Shown here: positions 39,045 through 50,630 of the stretch, piece by piece
Layout: the number at the start of each line of letters is the position of its first letter
Position numbering within the stretch: the first letter of the stretch is position 1
Source: Lachancea dasiensis
Lineage: Eukaryota > Ascomycota > Saccharomycetes > Saccharomycetales > Saccharomycetaceae
Length of the DNA: 64,000 nt
Reading direction: 5' to 3'
Assembly (NCBI GenBank): GCA_900074725.1
Contig: LT598458.1
Span: 1,178,001-1,242,000 of the forward strand
The notes under the pieces: generated by a model
Told to the model about the DNA's origin: nothing
The model's input: the letters and a program-made list of their open reading frames with translations, nothing else
The model's database searches: none
Program-made: the position numbers and the translations under genes

Positions 39045-40637
39045 TGGATCGTCTTATAGAACCTATTTGCCATACCTCGATTGGACAGTTTTACGAAGGT
39101 TGATGATCATTCGTGGTATTGGCACTTTATACGACGATAGCCAGTAAGGCATCAAGTTTGGCCGATACTCTTACTGCTTCAGGTTCAATACCTGGTATGC
39201 ATCATCAGTCCATCCACAGTTCCAGTCAATCGTTTTTCCTCCTATTCTTGAGTTTCAAGAAAATTGGCTCATTGTATACTATGAGACTTGCATGATTACA
39301 GCTTAATATCAGATACCAGGGTACCTACGAAAACTAAGCTTGATGTAAGGACATCCTTTTCAAGTTACGCAAAGCTATAGTATTCCCCACAAATGGTTGT
39401 GGTGCCCCTTTCGTTTAAAAAAGAGCTACTATTCCCTCTTTATCTTGGACGAGGAAAAAAGGTCCTAAACCAAATCGGTATCCGAGGAATTGATCGTTCT
39501 ACTCGAGAATGAGGTCGACATATTTCACTTTTACCTTCCTATTGATAACCAAGACTATCCTCCGATACTACTTGGTTTGTTAGACGAAAAATTCTTCCAG
39601 ACACCTGCAACCAAGACGTTATAATGTGGGTGGCCGATAGGGCTCTTGGATAGTTAACCGTTCACAACAGACTGAGAAACGAAACAGCACCTGGACGCGT
39701 ATATTAATAGGAATTAACTGAGTACATTGGTCTTTCATTACCATTTTCAATACAAGCCGATCCAACCAAATCAGCTATAATTGGAGGTACCCGAAAAGGT
39801 GAAAATCGTAGCGCACTTGTTCGTCGGCCCCCTTGAGAGTTGTACCTTATGTTATCAAAATTGCAGTGGTGAAACTTACTCAGACATCGTCTTCACTTTT
39901 GATGCTAGATGTGAAATCCTCAACAATCAATTTTGTGCGACTGGCCATCCACTGCTGTCACAATTATGTGCCATATTAATAAATAACGATAAAGTATGTT
40001 GGAGGCTCGAGACTTTTGAGGCGACATAACCGGTGCAACTTCAGCATCAAAAGCTTTCTGAGAACAATAATTTCACTGGGCAAAGCTCTTTTATGATTAC
40101 GAGTCCTTTCTGAACTCTGGCATCTCTTGCTAGGAATTACGCTCTTCAAGTTGACGAACCAACAAAAGTGCCCTCTCGTTAACAAATGTGACATTCCCAA
40201 TAACTAAGAAACCAGCAGTATAACCGCACTCAAGTTCCAGCACACTTTAAACTACCCCTTCGTGTATTCATATACAATAGTGGATCTGTACTATCTTATA
40301 AAAAGCACGAAGTTTGAAGTCAAAAAATAACAATAGATCGCAAAACAACCAAAGGAGATCACTTTCCTCTTGACTATTATCATTTCCATACACCTAAGGC
40401 GGTTTTTTGGTCAATTTTGCAACGTACCGCCAGCAAAATTCGTGTAATAATTAGACGCGAAGCCTAGCGGTGCTATTTGATATCCGATTCTATGAAACTC
40501 ATGGCCCCAAAAGACGCTGAAGTATTCGTCTGCTACAAACCAAATGGTAATATATTATCAATTGATATTTCTTAAAAATAGTTATGTACAAACTCCTGTG
40601 TAAAACCCCCATATCCTCGTCCGAAAACAAAAAACCC
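39045..40637. other. Long intergenic region with coding-like debris
   Basis: Of 1.6 kb, the first few hundred bases are the CET1 promoter. Between 39352 and 39624, and again between 39781 and 40029, the plus strand translates to protein-like stretches (for example EELIVLLENEVDIFHFYLP and SDIVFTFDARCEIL). Neither has a usable start codon and together they do not form an intact gene. I do not recognise the family. They may be remains of an old gene or element, or chance. The rest is AT-rich without features. Confidence 0.3.
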
Positions 40638-41039
40638 CTAGATCCCATTGGCGTCTTGCAGATGCGACTGATGTTCAAAGGGAGGTGGGGCAGGACTGAA
40701 GCTCTGTGAGGTATAAGGGTTAAATTTCTTAGGCTGTGCGTCCAAGCTATTCAACAAGTTGGTCCCTTGTGAGTTGCCTCCATTTACTTCCCGCATCTGA
40801 TCCAGAAAAAACAAATCCATCTTCTGGCAGGTCGAGAGCTCTTGAGATGACAAAAGCCCTCGAGGACAGAAAAATAAATCGTCCTCGAAAGACTTGCAAA
40901 TGTTGTTCTTTTTCTTTAACGACATCTCAATTCCCTCAGCCGGGGGAAGCTGCGACGTAGGTGTGTCTAGGATAAAGTTTTGGCCACCTGCGCCCTGATT
41001 GAGCCCCGCGACTGTGATTGGAGGCGTCAAATATGACAT
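40638..41039 (-). CDS. YPL229W/YMR181C family protein, function unknown
   Basis: The protein is 133 residues, hydrophilic, and starts MSYLTPPITVAGLNQGAGG. It has a lysine patch (SLKKKNNICKSFEDDLFFCPR), a leucine/cysteine-containing middle (LLSSQELSTCQKMDLFFLDQM) and a Pro-rich end. There is no signal peptide, membrane segment or known domain. S. cerevisiae has two WGD copies of an uncharacterised protein at this exact place, YPL229W (after CET1) and YMR181C (after CTL1). I base the call on position, size and general character. It is encoded on the same strand as CET1 and FAS2. Confidence 0.75.
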   Translation of the reverse strand: MSYLTPPITVAGLNQGAGGQNFILDTPTSQLPPAEGIEMSLKKKNNICKSFEDDLFFCPRGLLSSQELSTCQKMDLFFLDQMREVNGGNSQGTNLLNSLDAQPKKFNPYTSQSFSPAPPPFEHQSHLQDANGI

Positions 41040-41522
41040 TCAGTTGTTATTCTTGAAACACACAAGGTGAACAATGATTATGATTGCTTGAAGCTTATAC
41101 TTCTTATTTTCACCAGCTATACTGTAACTGTTTACAGTGGTATGTTGAAGGCTGTTAAGTTGAAAATTGTAATAGGAAAGACTCTCTGGTTAGCTGTGTT
41201 TCTTTCGGGTTATGAGCTGTTAGCTGAGAATCTTAATGAACCCCCTCACATATCATATTAGCATATTTCGTAGATTATTATCGATAAGCACTTTAATAAA
41301 TAAACTCCCACGTTACTCATGATTTCGAACTTATGAGACCTGAGTAACTTAACTAACTGGACATGGTTCGATGTGGAGGTCGTTGAATCTTGACGCTTGC
41401 CAAATGATGTTGAATGTGCTCCACAAAGCTGTGATGTTCGAATGTTGAAGACGATTTATAATGAAAATTGTATCGCAATTGAATATAGTATATTAGGTTA
41501 CATACTAAACCACTACAAGTTC
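41040..41522. other. Spacer lacking the USV1/RGM1 gene
   Basis: This 483-base spacer lies between FAS2 and the YPL229W/YMR181C homologue. In both S. cerevisiae sister regions a C2H2 zinc-finger gene (USV1 or RGM1) lies just after that homologue. None is present in this spacer. A small inverted repeat ACTGTAA/TTACAGT is at about 41124-41141. Confidence 0.6.
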
Positions 41523-44500
41523 CTATTTCTGGGAATAAGCGACCGCTACCGACTGGAAATCGTCGTGAGAAATGGAAACAGAGACACTTTTGACACCTGC
41601 ACTTGCCGCAGCAGAAGCAGCAGTGCCGTGAAGCGCGACTTGTGGTGCGGAGCCACTCTTGCGAACGATCTCAATGTCTTTCAAGGAAGCACCACCTCCG
41701 TGCGACTTGACTCCCAGAGACTTGAAGACAGCCTCCTTGGCAGACCAAGTACCGGCGAAAGAGCTTTGAACACAAGGCTGGCTCTTGCAGTACGCAATCT
41801 CGGAAGCAGAGAAGTTACGCTCAATAAAGGTATCGTTGTCGACATTCACGGCCTTGATTAGCTCCACATCTACGCCCACACCAATATTTCCATCAGCTGA
41901 CGCCTCTTGAGCAAGCTTGCTTACAACTTGTGATGTTTTAAGATTAGCTTCCGAAACATAGTTGGATGGACCACTCAAGGTCTTCTTGTCAAATGCCAAG
42001 GTCCCAGTCTTCTTGTCAGCACTAACACGGGCCAATGGGTCCAAGTACACTGGTTGCTCAAGCTCGTCGACATATGGAGAGTGCTCCTTGGCAACGAACA
42101 ACGTGTTGTAGATCATACCGTTGTGGAAGTACTTGTGAGCAGCCTGCTCTCTAGCCGACACCTTAGCGGCGTAAGCGCGGTAGGTGGATTCATCTACGGC
42201 AGCATACAAGTAATCGGGATGAACAGCAATGGCTTGGGCGCCCTTTTGACCGAAACCGAACGAAGTAACCGAAACAGCCTTGATACCATCGGTCTTGAGA
42301 GTTCTCGAAGGATACAAGATGTATTCAAATTGCTCTAAAACCTTATCAACATTGTCAGCATTGCGATTACCAGGAACAACACCAGAGTTCAAAATTTGCA
42401 AAGCACCATTCATCATCCAAGCACCAGCAGCACCCTTTGGATGACCGGTCAGGTACTTTTGGAAAACACCCAGAACTGGGTTACCCTCGGATCTGCCCAA
42501 GTGCTTCAGCATCTTGTTGATGGTAGCAGACTCGTTCTTGTCATTAGCCTTAGTAGAGGTACCGTGGAAAGAAGCAACGCCCAAATCATCAATTGTCAAA
42601 CCAAAAGTGGCCAAAGCGCCTCTCAATGGGGCAATACGTGGGTCGTTCTTGTAAAACTCGTTACCCCATTGAACTTGAGCAGCCTTCAATTGCCTTTCGG
42701 CTTCGCGGTGTAGCTCCTCAGTACGTTCAGCATAGAACGCAGCGTGGTCGGCTTGGGGAATGTCCTCGGCTTCGTAATGTAAGAGTTCGATCTCATTTTC
42801 AGCCCATTCCTTAATTTGAGAAACACGGTTGTCAAGCTGGCGCTTTCTATACTTGATGTTCATCAGAGGACTGGAGAACTTCAAGCTACCTTGATGTTCT
42901 CTGGCGGTAGTCAAGATACCCTTACCTGGAGCGGGAACAGATCTACCAATCTTGTCGGTGGCAGTGGCAGTCATGGCAAGGATACCGTAAATTGGAACAC
43001 CCATCTTTAAGGCCAAATCGGCACCCATAATGACTTGCATACCAGAACCTTGTGACTCCATGAACCCGTTACGGGTGGTGGTCGTAGGTCTAGACATTTC
43101 AGCAGGAGTGCGGCCATGAGCGAACTCATCTAGTGAGTTAGATGTAGCACCCATATTACCGAACTCGTAAGAACCTTCTTCTTGGAAATCATCATAACCA
43201 CCAACGATACAAATCTTAGCCTTACCTGACAAGATGGTTTCAACACCAACGTCCAGAGATTCAACAGAGGTGGCACATGCACCGACTGGAGTCTTGATAG
43301 GACCAGAAGAAGAGATCAACAACATATTAACCCAAGCAGACATGGTATTGATGAAGGATTCTTGGAGAATGTCGTTTTGAACTGGCTGGTCTTTGTAACG
43401 ATCCTTGAACATACCACGTAAGGCCGAAACACCACCCATACCAGAACCAGAACAGTTTCCTACCTCAGAGACGTGCACGTATTGGTACATTTCATATGGG
43501 TCAGTGATACCGGAAGAAATGAACGCTTCCACGACGGAAACGAGAACAAACAGCGTGATAGGATCAACTTGGGAAATGGTATCATCCGAGATACCGTAAG
43601 TCTTTGCGTTCCAGCCTGTTGGAATCTGTCCTGCAACCAAGCGATCGAATTTAAGAGCCTTTGGAATGTATAGAGTAGCACCCTTCAATAATCTCACCGT
43701 GTATTCGCCAGAATCCGGAATCTCGAAAATTTCAACCTTATCGCCATGTTCATGTTGGAATTGTAAAGCCGTTTCTTTGGAAGCCTCGAATGGTTCCAAG
43801 TCCTCACCGATAACAACTTCCTGGATCATTTGCTTCTTCTTAGGGTCGTAGCCATTGAACAGTTCTGGCTCAATCAACCTGATACCAGAGTGGTCTAGAA
43901 TTTTACCCTCGTACTTACCCTTGATGTCCTTGTCATCGACAGGATCGTTGGTTTTGGCATCAACCCAACCTGTGTAAGGACGGCCCTTCAAGTTACCATT
44001 GTGATACTTAATGAGACCCATGATCCAGGCCATCTCAACGCAACCTTCCAAAGAAAATTCGCCAAAAGCTTCCATTTCCCATCTTGTTCTAGCAGAACCC
44101 CATGGGCCTACTTCAGAGAAACCGGTAACGACAATGACTCTCTCCAAATCTAGCATTCCCTGAAGTTCTGTAGGGGCAAGCTTCTTGATTTGCTCGTAAG
44201 GCTTCAAGGTTGGGAAGTCTAACTGGATGTTGGCTCTTGGTTGAACTTCGGCTTTAGCGTAGGCGGCATCAGCGTTACTGCCATTGACTATCTTGTGTTC
44301 TAAGGCAGTTTCAATTGAAACGGCCTTTCTAACTTCGGAAGTTTCGGTCAGTTCCCTACGTAGCTTGGCAGTAAACTCCTTCAAGTCAGGCAAAAATTGG
44401 AAACCACCATTCAAATCAGCCATGACTGGAGAAGTCTGACATAGTTGAACAACTTCTGGAATCAACAGACCGAGCAAGTTGAAAGCCATTTCCTTTTGAG

Positions 44501-47189
44501 AAAAGGTACGAACTCCTAATTTCTCAATGCCCTCGGCAATAATGTTGTTGGCAGACATCAAACCGGTACCTCTCGTCCATCCAATGATAGCACCGCAAAT
44601 AGTCAACTGGTTAGACCAAGACTCGGAGTGCCATCTGTTGAAAAGTGTTTCTAAGGACAACTTGGATTCGGCATACATACCATCGCCACCAAAAGTACCA
44701 TGGTTAGGAGACATTGGCAAAATAACCTGGGCAGGTCTGGTTTCAATACCCTGCGCAGACTTTTGCTTTTTGACGTTACCCAACATTCTTAGAATATTGG
44801 TTAACATAATTCTATGGGCAAATTCAGACTTGGAGTCGATGTTTTCCAGTTCGATGCCGTTTTCTGGAATGGCAGCAAATGGAATTATGGCATCCAAGTC
44901 CCAACCCAAACCTCCGTTCTTTTCTTCGTCGTAAATGTACCCAATCAGCTCTTCAACGTCTTGTTTGGAACCTTGGTTGAAGGGAACGACCACGAGGGTA
45001 GATCCCTTGGCACCATACTTGGCATAGATGCTTTGATAGTAATCGGTTACCTTCTTCGAGAAACGAGAAGTGGTGACGATAACCTTAGCACCACCTTGGA
45101 CCAGTCCTTGTAAAACCTCAGCACCGATGGAGCCCTCGCCCGCACCTGTAATCAAGACATACTTACCCTTGAAGGTAACACCATTGACCGCAGCACTTTC
45201 TAAGCCATTGAGGAAGAGGGACGATAGTTGACGGTCGTAGACCCAGTCTCCGCTGGTCAACTTCTTCTTTAAGTGCAAGAAGGGGACGGTCTCTCTTGGA
45301 ATAGTGGAGGAGACTTGGCTTGATAACTGGGATTTGTTAGGCAAAGAGGCAACTTCCTTAGTAGCATCCTTATCTAGTGCATCGTCAACAACGCCAGCTA
45401 GTCTAGTAGACGCCGAAGCATCGATTTCATTAGATGATTCCAAAAATTGCAATAGCTCGCCGTAAAGCTTTTCAAACTGTAGCTTTGTAGAGTCAGAAAT
45501 GTCGTGTTCTGCGGCCTGAGCATTGATGGCTTGGTAGACGCGCGTCAGATCTTCTTGCAAAGTTGGTTGCTTGACCTTAGTTAATGGGCCACCCAAAGCC
45601 ATCTCTTCGACGTACTGAGATAGCTTTCTGACGGCAGTTCTAGGAACTTCATTGTAAGTGATGTTACCGTTCTTATCAACGAGAGTGTGTGGGGCAGTTG
45701 GCTTGGTGACGTCCTTGTAAACTGGATCCAAATCCAAAACTTGCTTACAGTTCTCAATAAGCTGTTCACCCAGAGTCTTGGCTAATTTGTAGTTGTCACC
45801 CTCCTCGACCTTAGTGTGAGAAATGTGGTATTCCATAAACTTAATCAAGGTTTCGTTGGATCTGTTCATGATATTGATAGCTTCAGCAACCAACTCTCTA
45901 TCGACATTCTTCAACACACCGTGGATGATCTCGAAATATAGAGATAACAAAGACTGTTTAGCCCAATTCCAAGAAGAATCAAAAACTCTGGCCTTCTTTC
46001 TAGAAAAGGACGTGGAAATACCTTGAACGAAATACTCGCCCAATTCGTTATTCAAAAAGTCCAATTGAGCTTGTAGTTGTTCGGTAGTATCCTTTTCTTG
46101 CAGGAACTTCTTTTCTCCGCTCTTCAAGTCCATCTTGAGGTACCGAGCCAAAACCTCTAATTGTTGTCTGGCCAACACTCTCTGGTCCTTGGTCAACTCG
46201 TCGAACGCAGCAGCATCAATGGTTGCACCACCAGCGCCACCGGATGAGCCGCCGGAGGACGCGGCGCTAGCAGCAGAAAGATCGATACCATTACTGGAAG
46301 CATACTTCTGTGCAGCTGCGTCTAAATATTGCTTAGCATCACCCTCAGCAGCCAGACGAGAAGCAGGTTCCTGTGTGAGGGCGATCAACAAGACCGAATC
46401 CTGTCTTCCAGGACCCAACCCCCAGCGGGTCTGCAGATACTTTCTAGCAGTAGTGATAGTGAACCCACCAGGCATTTTGGACGACATCAGTCTACCGATG
46501 AGAGACGTGGATTGCTTGCCCAATTGACCACTGAACGTGTCCTGGAAAGACTCCGCCAGCTCTTCCAAAGGAGTCTCTTCGGGCTTTTCTGGAGTGGTTC
46601 CGAATTCCTTGCCGAGATCACCCAAGATTTCATTTTGAACAGTGGATTTACCGCCAACCAAGTCCTTGATGGTCTTGCTCAAAGGAATTTGGTCAAGCGT
46701 CTTCTTGAGCTTGTGAGCGACGAGAACGTGCAACAACAGACCGGCCTTGACAGCCTCGTCCGGAATCTCAGCAACAGGACCTGCTGGTGCCGCAGCTGGG
46801 GCTGCGGCGGCTGGTGCTCCAGCTGGCGCAGCCACAGCTGCTGGGGCACTCGACGCAGCGGCAGCGGCAGCTGGTTCGCCCGCTTCTTCCTTGGCGGCCA
46901 AATCAGCTGGGTCTGGAGTGTAGTAGATCTCCCTGGCGTCTTTGGAGTAGCACAACACGTCTCTTTGCAACGAAAGAGCCGCGTCGTACGACTCGTACTT
47001 GTTCTTGATGGTTCTTTGCGCCATACCAGCCAGGGTAGGCGAAGGTCCAATTTCCACCACTCTTTCAGTGTTGAAGTCCTTCAGGAAAACATCTTGCGTC
47101 TCAATCCATCTCACGGGAGACGCGAATTGGTACGCCAACAGTTCTGTCAATAGGACATGAGCCAATTCTTGCTCAACTTCAGGTTTCAT
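41523..47189 (-). CDS. FAS2: Fatty acid synthase alpha subunit
   Basis: The protein has 1888 residues from the ATG at 47189 ([14 protein letters not shown], the S. cerevisiae start); an ATG two codons upstream at 47195 is also in frame. It forms the cytosolic alpha6beta6 complex that makes palmitoyl- and stearoyl-CoA. Order of parts: N-terminal piece of the malonyl/palmitoyl transferase, an Ala/Pro-rich linker, the acyl carrier domain with pantetheine Ser182 in [15 protein letters not shown], the ketoreductase ([19 protein letters not shown]) and the ketosynthase with catalytic Cys1305 in [13 protein letters not shown]. It ends with a phosphopantetheinyl transferase domain ([13 protein letters not shown]...[15 protein letters not shown]). 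Cys1305 has the same number as in S. cerevisiae. No frame break is seen. Confidence 0.98.
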   Translation of the reverse strand: MKPEVEQELAHVLLTELLAYQFASPVRWIETQDVFLKDFNTERVVEIGPSPTLAGMAQRTIKNKYESYDAALSLQRDVLCYSKDAREIYYTPDPADLAAKEEAGEPAAAAAASSAPAAVAAPAGAPAAAAPAAAPAGPVAEIPDEAVKAGLLLHVLVAHKLKKTLDQIPLSKTIKDLVGGKSTVQNEILGDLGKEFGTTPEKPEETPLEELAESFQDTFSGQLGKQSTSLIGRLMSSKMPGGFTITTARKYLQTRWGLGPGRQDSVLLIALTQEPASRLAAEGDAKQYLDAAAQKYASSNGIDLSAASAASSGGSSGGAGGATIDAAAFDELTKDQRVLARQQLEVLARYLKMDLKSGEKKFLQEKDTTEQLQAQLDFLNNELGEYFVQGISTSFSRKKARVFDSSWNWAKQSLLSLYFEIIHGVLKNVDRELVAEAINIMNRSNETLIKFMEYHISHTKVEEGDNYKLAKTLGEQLIENCKQVLDLDPVYKDVTKPTAPHTLVDKNGNITYNEVPRTAVRKLSQYVEEMALGGPLTKVKQPTLQEDLTRVYQAINAQAAEHDISDSTKLQFEKLYGELLQFLESSNEIDASASTRLAGVVDDALDKDATKEVASLPNKSQLSSQVSSTIPRETVPFLHLKKKLTSGDWVYDRQLSSLFLNGLESAAVNGVTFKGKYVLITGAGEGSIGAEVLQGLVQGGAKVIVTTSRFSKKVTDYYQSIYAKYGAKGSTLVVVPFNQGSKQDVEELIGYIYDEEKNGGLGWDLDAIIPFAAIPENGIELENIDSKSEFAHRIMLTNILRMLGNVKKQKSAQGIETRPAQVILPMSPNHGTFGGDGMYAESKLSLETLFNRWHSESWSNQLTICGAIIGWTRGTGLMSANNIIAEGIEKLGVRTFSQKEMAFNLLGLLIPEVVQLCQTSPVMADLNGGFQFLPDLKEFTAKLRRELTETSEVRKAVSIETALEHKIVNGSNADAAYAKAEVQPRANIQLDFPTLKPYEQIKKLAPTELQGMLDLERVIVVTGFSEVGPWGSARTRWEMEAFGEFSLEGCVEMAWIMGLIKYHNGNLKGRPYTGWVDAKTNDPVDDKDIKGKYEGKILDHSGIRLIEPELFNGYDPKKKQMIQEVVIGEDLEPFEASKETALQFQHEHGDKVEIFEIPDSGEYTVRLLKGATLYIPKALKFDRLVAGQIPTGWNAKTYGISDDTISQVDPITLFVLVSVVEAFISSGITDPYEMYQYVHVSEVGNCSGSGMGGVSALRGMFKDRYKDQPVQNDILQESFINTMSAWVNMLLISSSGPIKTPVGACATSVESLDVGVETILSGKAKICIVGGYDDFQEEGSYEFGNMGATSNSLDEFAHGRTPAEMSRPTTTTRNGFMESQGSGMQVIMGADLALKMGVPIYGILAMTATATDKIGRSVPAPGKGILTTAREHQGSLKFSSPLMNIKYRKRQLDNRVSQIKEWAENEIELLHYEAEDIPQADHAAFYAERTEELHREAERQLKAAQVQWGNEFYKNDPRIAPLRGALATFGLTIDDLGVASFHGTSTKANDKNESATINKMLKHLGRSEGNPVLGVFQKYLTGHPKGAAGAWMMNGALQILNSGVVPGNRNADNVDKVLEQFEYILYPSRTLKTDGIKAVSVTSFGFGQKGAQAIAVHPDYLYAAVDESTYRAYAAKVSAREQAAHKYFHNGMIYNTLFVAKEHSPYVDELEQPVYLDPLARVSADKKTGTLAFDKKTLSGPSNYVSEANLKTSQVVSKLAQEASADGNIGVGVDVELIKAVNVDNDTFIERNFSASEIAYCKSQPCVQSSFAGTWSAKEAVFKSLGVKSHGGGASLKDIEIVRKSGSAPQVALHGTAASAAASAGVKSVSVSISHDDFQSVAVAYSQK

Positions 47190-47317
47190 AACCATCCTTG
47201 ACAGATTTTCGCAGATGGTAAGGGGGGTGGTTTAGTCACGAAAACAACTGACTTTCCAAGAGTTCAAGCAAAAGTCTGACCACCGTTATTGTTTTCAGCT
47301 GCTCATCATCGCCCTTA

Positions 47318-47538
47318 TTTATATATGCACCGGCAAGTGCTTGAAAATTGTTGATATTGTATTTTGTTGGGCTGGGCAAAACAATAGGCATTTCCGTTGG
47401 GAAGCCTTCCGTTTAGAGTGATTATGCTCGAGAAGTGGTCCAACGAAACAAACGACGACGGCATTCGTGGCTCTAAGCTGGCCGGAGGTGTAGCGTGGAG
47501 TTGGTGGGGGATGTTAGAAGTTTAGCGTGGTCGGGTAA
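47318..47538 (-). promoter_or_regulatory. FAS2 core promoter with TATA box and Reb1 site
   Basis: TATATAAA on the minus strand at 47325-47318 lies about 130 bases before the FAS2 ATG. CGGGTAA at 47532-47538 is a full Reb1 core, about 345 bases upstream. General factors including Reb1, Rap1 and Abf1 are known at S. cerevisiae FAS promoters. I did not find a perfect Ino2/4 site (CATGTGAA); TTTTCACACG near 47592-47601 is one mismatch away. Confidence 0.55.
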
Positions 47539-47643
47539 AATTATTTCTTACAGGTTACGGGTTGTCCTTACGAGCCTTTCGCGTTTTCCGCAGTTTTCAC
47601 ACGAGGGATGTCTGCACTGGCCGAGACGAAAGACAGAGTGGGT

Positions 47644-47669
47644 GTGGAGAGTGGGCGTGGAGAGTGGGC
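47644..47669. repeat. Tandem 13-base repeat, two copies
   Basis: GTGGAGAGTGGGC is repeated exactly twice, with a partial degenerate copy just before it. It is GC-rich and about 455-480 bases upstream of FAS2. Confidence 0.9.
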
Positions 47670-47760
47670 GTCAATAAGACATTTTCCCGGGGAGAGTGCT
47701 TTTTTTTCTGATGGGTTCTTTGTACGTAGCACACATGCGCGGGAGGATTTAAAATGAGAT

Positions 47761-47814
47761 GTCGGATGGGGCGTGCAGGCGACCGTCGGATGGGGCGTGC
47801 AGGCGACCGTCGGA
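47761..47814. repeat. Tandem 24-base repeat, 2.25 copies
   Basis: The unit begins GTCGGATGGGGCGTGCAGG and ends CGACC. Two exact copies (47761-47784, 47785-47808) and the first six bases of a third follow each other. It lies 570-625 bases upstream of FAS2. Confidence 0.92.
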
Positions 47815-48274
47815 GTAGGCCCAACAGGCTAGTATTTTTCCACCACCCTCTGTTCGAGGGTGTCAACTTCCAATTCCGTAGGTACGTCAACCAGCGCCAT
47901 TATTGTATGAAGTGATACAGATGGACGTGAAACGCAACTGGCGTGGTGGTCGGTACGTCGTCGATCCTGTGCTTGGAGAAGGGGGGGTCGAGCAAGGGGC
48001 CTGAGAAAGCCAGGGTTCACTCTGTTTGAGGAGTGCAGCCACCACGTTGGGCCTTGTTTGTTTCCCGGGCGGGCACAACCTATCGTGTCTACAGGTTCGC
48101 TAGTCATCGATACCGACGCACACACCGCGACCGTGAAAAGGGGAAAACGCCATCGATCCTCGGGCGCCAACGATCCTCGGACCCCTGTCCATAGCCCAAG
48201 GCCGGCTCGTCGAACTTACAGGCCCTACCTTAACTATCGAATAATCTCCGTGTGTAACGATCTTGCTTTCGCTG

Positions 48275-48650
48275 CACGTGATGCCACACAGGACAGAGGA
48301 CATATAAAAGTATAAAAGCACAAAAGTTTTCAAACACATCTGGCAAAGTACTTCCCATTCGTCTTCCTTTCACTGCAGCCGTGATGTTTTGGTACATCGA
48401 CACTGGATTGGGTTGGCTTTGCCTATGAGTATAAGGCTTACAGGGGTAAGTCTTGCAACTTGTCAGCTTAGCAGGCCATCCTTGTATTGTCAACGTCGTA
48501 TGGAACTCGTTTGTTCTCTCTTGAAAATAACACTTCCAGAAACTATCAAAAGCCTTTCTGTGTGCTGGGAGTTTTCAGAAACTCTATTTGAGCTCCACAA
48601 CCTTAGTTGCGACTAAACCTGTGGAGCTGCAACCCCACGGTACATAGAAA
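48275..48650 (+). ncRNA. Candidate non-coding RNA unit (possible snR83 position)
   Basis: A Cbf1-type CACGTGAT (48275-48282) is followed by two directly adjacent perfect TATA boxes TATAAAAG (48303-48310, 48311-48318). No gene-sized frame follows; the longest from an ATG is about 63 codons, at 48425. Instead there are two strong hairpins. GAGTTT/AAACTC has a 4-base loop at 48569-48584. A 38-base hairpin at 48591-48628 has a 9-base outer stem AGCTCCACA/TGTGGAGCT, a symmetric ACC/ACC internal loop, and an inner stem TTAGT/ACTAA. An ACA follows at 48642-48644. From memory, S. cerevisiae has the H/ACA snoRNA snR83 next to SSO2. I could not confirm guide sequences, so this is a candidate only. Confidence 0.35.
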
Positions 48651-49009
48651 ACTGGTTAACTGGAAAATCTACATACCCTTTTTCCACCCTGAACTGTAGG
48701 AATGTGTTCTCCGCGAATACCTTCATAATTACTGGTCGGGACTAAAATATTGGGGTGACATTTATCGCGTAGACTTGAAATCGCGCTTGCTTGGGCGAGC
48801 AGACGGTATGTCACAGTGTGATGTGGCAGCTCTGTGAAATTGTGAGCGGCGCCCCGCAGGTCGTTTCCTAAAATCGATAATTTTTATATTACACGACATG
48901 TTATAAAGGCCTCGTCTATGCGAGAACCTACTCTAAAAATCTAAAGGAGCTCTATCCTCTCTATTTCCCCACAAAGGCTAGCTTGCAGGGCGCCAAGATA
49001 ACGTTGGAC

Positions 49010-49882
49010 TCAGTGTCTGGTAGCCAATGGGACGGCCACAGCAACGACAATGATAATGATCAAAATCACCACCAAAATCAAAATGCATCTGATCTTGTTT
49101 CTGCGAGCCCTTCTGGCGCTCTTAACAGCCTTGTTCGTGTGGCCAACACCCTGTTCCACGTCTTGTTGGGCGTCCTCGACGTTCTTGTCGATGACCTCAA
49201 TGTTTTCCTGCTGTTCTATAACCAACTGCTCCATGTCGTTGAACAATTGAGTGAGTTCGGCCATAGTCTTCTCAAGTTTCAATAACTCTTGATGTCTAGC
49301 CTGTACCTCGGCCAAAGCAGTTTTGGCCTCACCGCGACGATTGGCGTTCAATAGCGCTTGAGAGAAAATCTGTTGTCCACCAACATCACTGATGGCAGCC
49401 TCGACCTCGTCCTCAGTTGCCTCTGGCTGAATGATCTGATACTGTCTTTTGGCCTGGTCTTTATTCTGTTCCTTGTAATTGGCCTCAATGATGCGGTAGT
49501 CCTGGATGAGTTTCAAGAATCGTTGTCTTGAGTTTTCCGCCTGGGCTTGTTTGCTAGAGTCTGATAGACCTTGCTGTTGTGACGATTTTATCTTGTTCTT
49601 GAGTTGATATTGCAAATCGGAAGCTCTGGAAACAAGGCCGTCCAGATGCTGTCTTACAGCCAGTTCCTGGTCCTCGTTCACCTCGGTGAGCAGCCTTCTC
49701 TGACTAGAATCGATTTGGTCAATTAGATCAGAGTACTGGTCCAGTTCCAAGTTAATTTGGTTGATACCATTCATGAATGTTAGAAAGTCACCTCCATTAT
49801 GTTGGCCAGCGTTAACATTTTCTTGCATGTCATAAGTTTCCGCGTAAGGATTACTTTGCTGGTACGGATTGTTGTAGCTCAT
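49010..49882 (-). CDS. SSO1/SSO2: Plasma-membrane syntaxin (Qa-SNARE) Sso1/2
   Basis: The protein has 290 residues. A short NPY-rich tail precedes the Habc three-helix regulatory domain (about 35-150, FLTFMNGINQINLELDQYSDLIDQID). The SNARE helix (about 190-255) contains LFNDMEQLVIEQQENIEVIDKNVEDAQ, which carries the zero-layer glutamine. A basic RRARRNK segment and one C-terminal membrane anchor (ILILVVILIIIIVVAVAV) follow. It pairs with Sec9 and Snc1/2 to fuse secretory vesicles with the plasma membrane. S. cerevisiae has two WGD copies; here there is one. Its place after FAS2 matches YPL231W-YPL232W. Confidence 0.96.
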   Translation of the reverse strand: MSYNNPYQQSNPYAETYDMQENVNAGQHNGGDFLTFMNGINQINLELDQYSDLIDQIDSSQRRLLTEVNEDQELAVRQHLDGLVSRASDLQYQLKNKIKSSQQQGLSDSSKQAQAENSRQRFLKLIQDYRIIEANYKEQNKDQAKRQYQIIQPEATEDEVEAAISDVGGQQIFSQALLNANRRGEAKTALAEVQARHQELLKLEKTMAELTQLFNDMEQLVIEQQENIEVIDKNVEDAQQDVEQGVGHTNKAVKSARRARRNKIRCILILVVILIIIIVVAVAVPLATRH

Positions 49883-50630
49883 TTCTTCTGAAGAATTGAT
49901 GATAGTTCACTGCCAAATGATTCAATCTATGGTCGCCTTGCTGCGTTTACTTGTTTTTCGAGAGTGGCTGGTCCACGACAGTTGGTTTATTTGTGGTTGG
50001 CCAAACGATGGTCTCGACAATTAGGTATATTTTTAAAGACGTATATCCCTATGTACGAACTGCATCTCAGAATAACAATGCCTAACCGCATAGCTGCTAC
50101 CAGTTCATCTGCCTCTTACAGAGCTGTGCCCTCTCCACATTTATCAATCTAAGGCAGAAATTAAAGGCAGTTCTTGAGGTTCTCAACCATCCTAATTTCG
50201 ATATTCAATGCAGTCCCTGTCTTAGAGGTGTTCGATGTTTCTTCGTGTCAATTTCCTGAATTGAGTGGGTTCCCGCTCGATGGTATCAATAGGTGGTCCT
50301 GGGCAGTACTGCTAATGACGTCCGTGAGCACATTTCAGGTACCTTCGTCTAGAACATCAACTATGGCAGAGCTGATAAAGTGGAATTGTAGTGTCCCAAC
50401 TCAGCGCAAATGGCGACCCCGGCAAATGGCCCCGACAAACTGCAGAAGCAACCTCCGTAGCGAACGCGTCTTGGCATGACAGTAGGTCTAGCGCTCATAA
50501 CAATGCTTCTCGCGGCGTTGCACAGCTCCAAAATGCTTGATCGGACTGTATATCAGTCCTTCGATGACATTGCCCGATGTTAATGTCGTTTTTTTAGATT
50601 TTATTGCTACCCGTGAGAACAATCCTTGCA
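49883..50630. other. SSO promoter / NSL1 3' end
   Basis: The 748-base spacer is between tandem minus-strand genes. A 101-codon frame at 50174 has no ATG start at its head and is not convincing. No other feature is seen. Confidence 0.5.

Noticed and set aside
46329-47153. A 274-codon plus-strand frame opposite the FAS2 5' end
   Set aside because: It begins at TTG, lies wholly antisense to highly conserved FAS2, and its composition mirrors biased codon use of FAS2.
47597-47890. A 97-codon minus-strand frame with repeated RRSPARPIR
   Set aside because: The peptide repeat is only the translation of the 24-base tandem DNA repeat; no start codon or family supports a gene.
47818-47890. snR83-like guide pair (GGCCCA ... 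ACGTC around a CACCCTC/GAGGGTG hairpin)
   Set aside because: The short complements to 18S rRNA are only 5-6 bases, the upper stem does not pair next to the guides, and no H or ACA box sits at the right distance.
50174-50479. A 101-codon frame in the SSO promoter
   Set aside because: It begins at TTG, has no protein similarity that I recognise, and lies where the SSO promoter must be.
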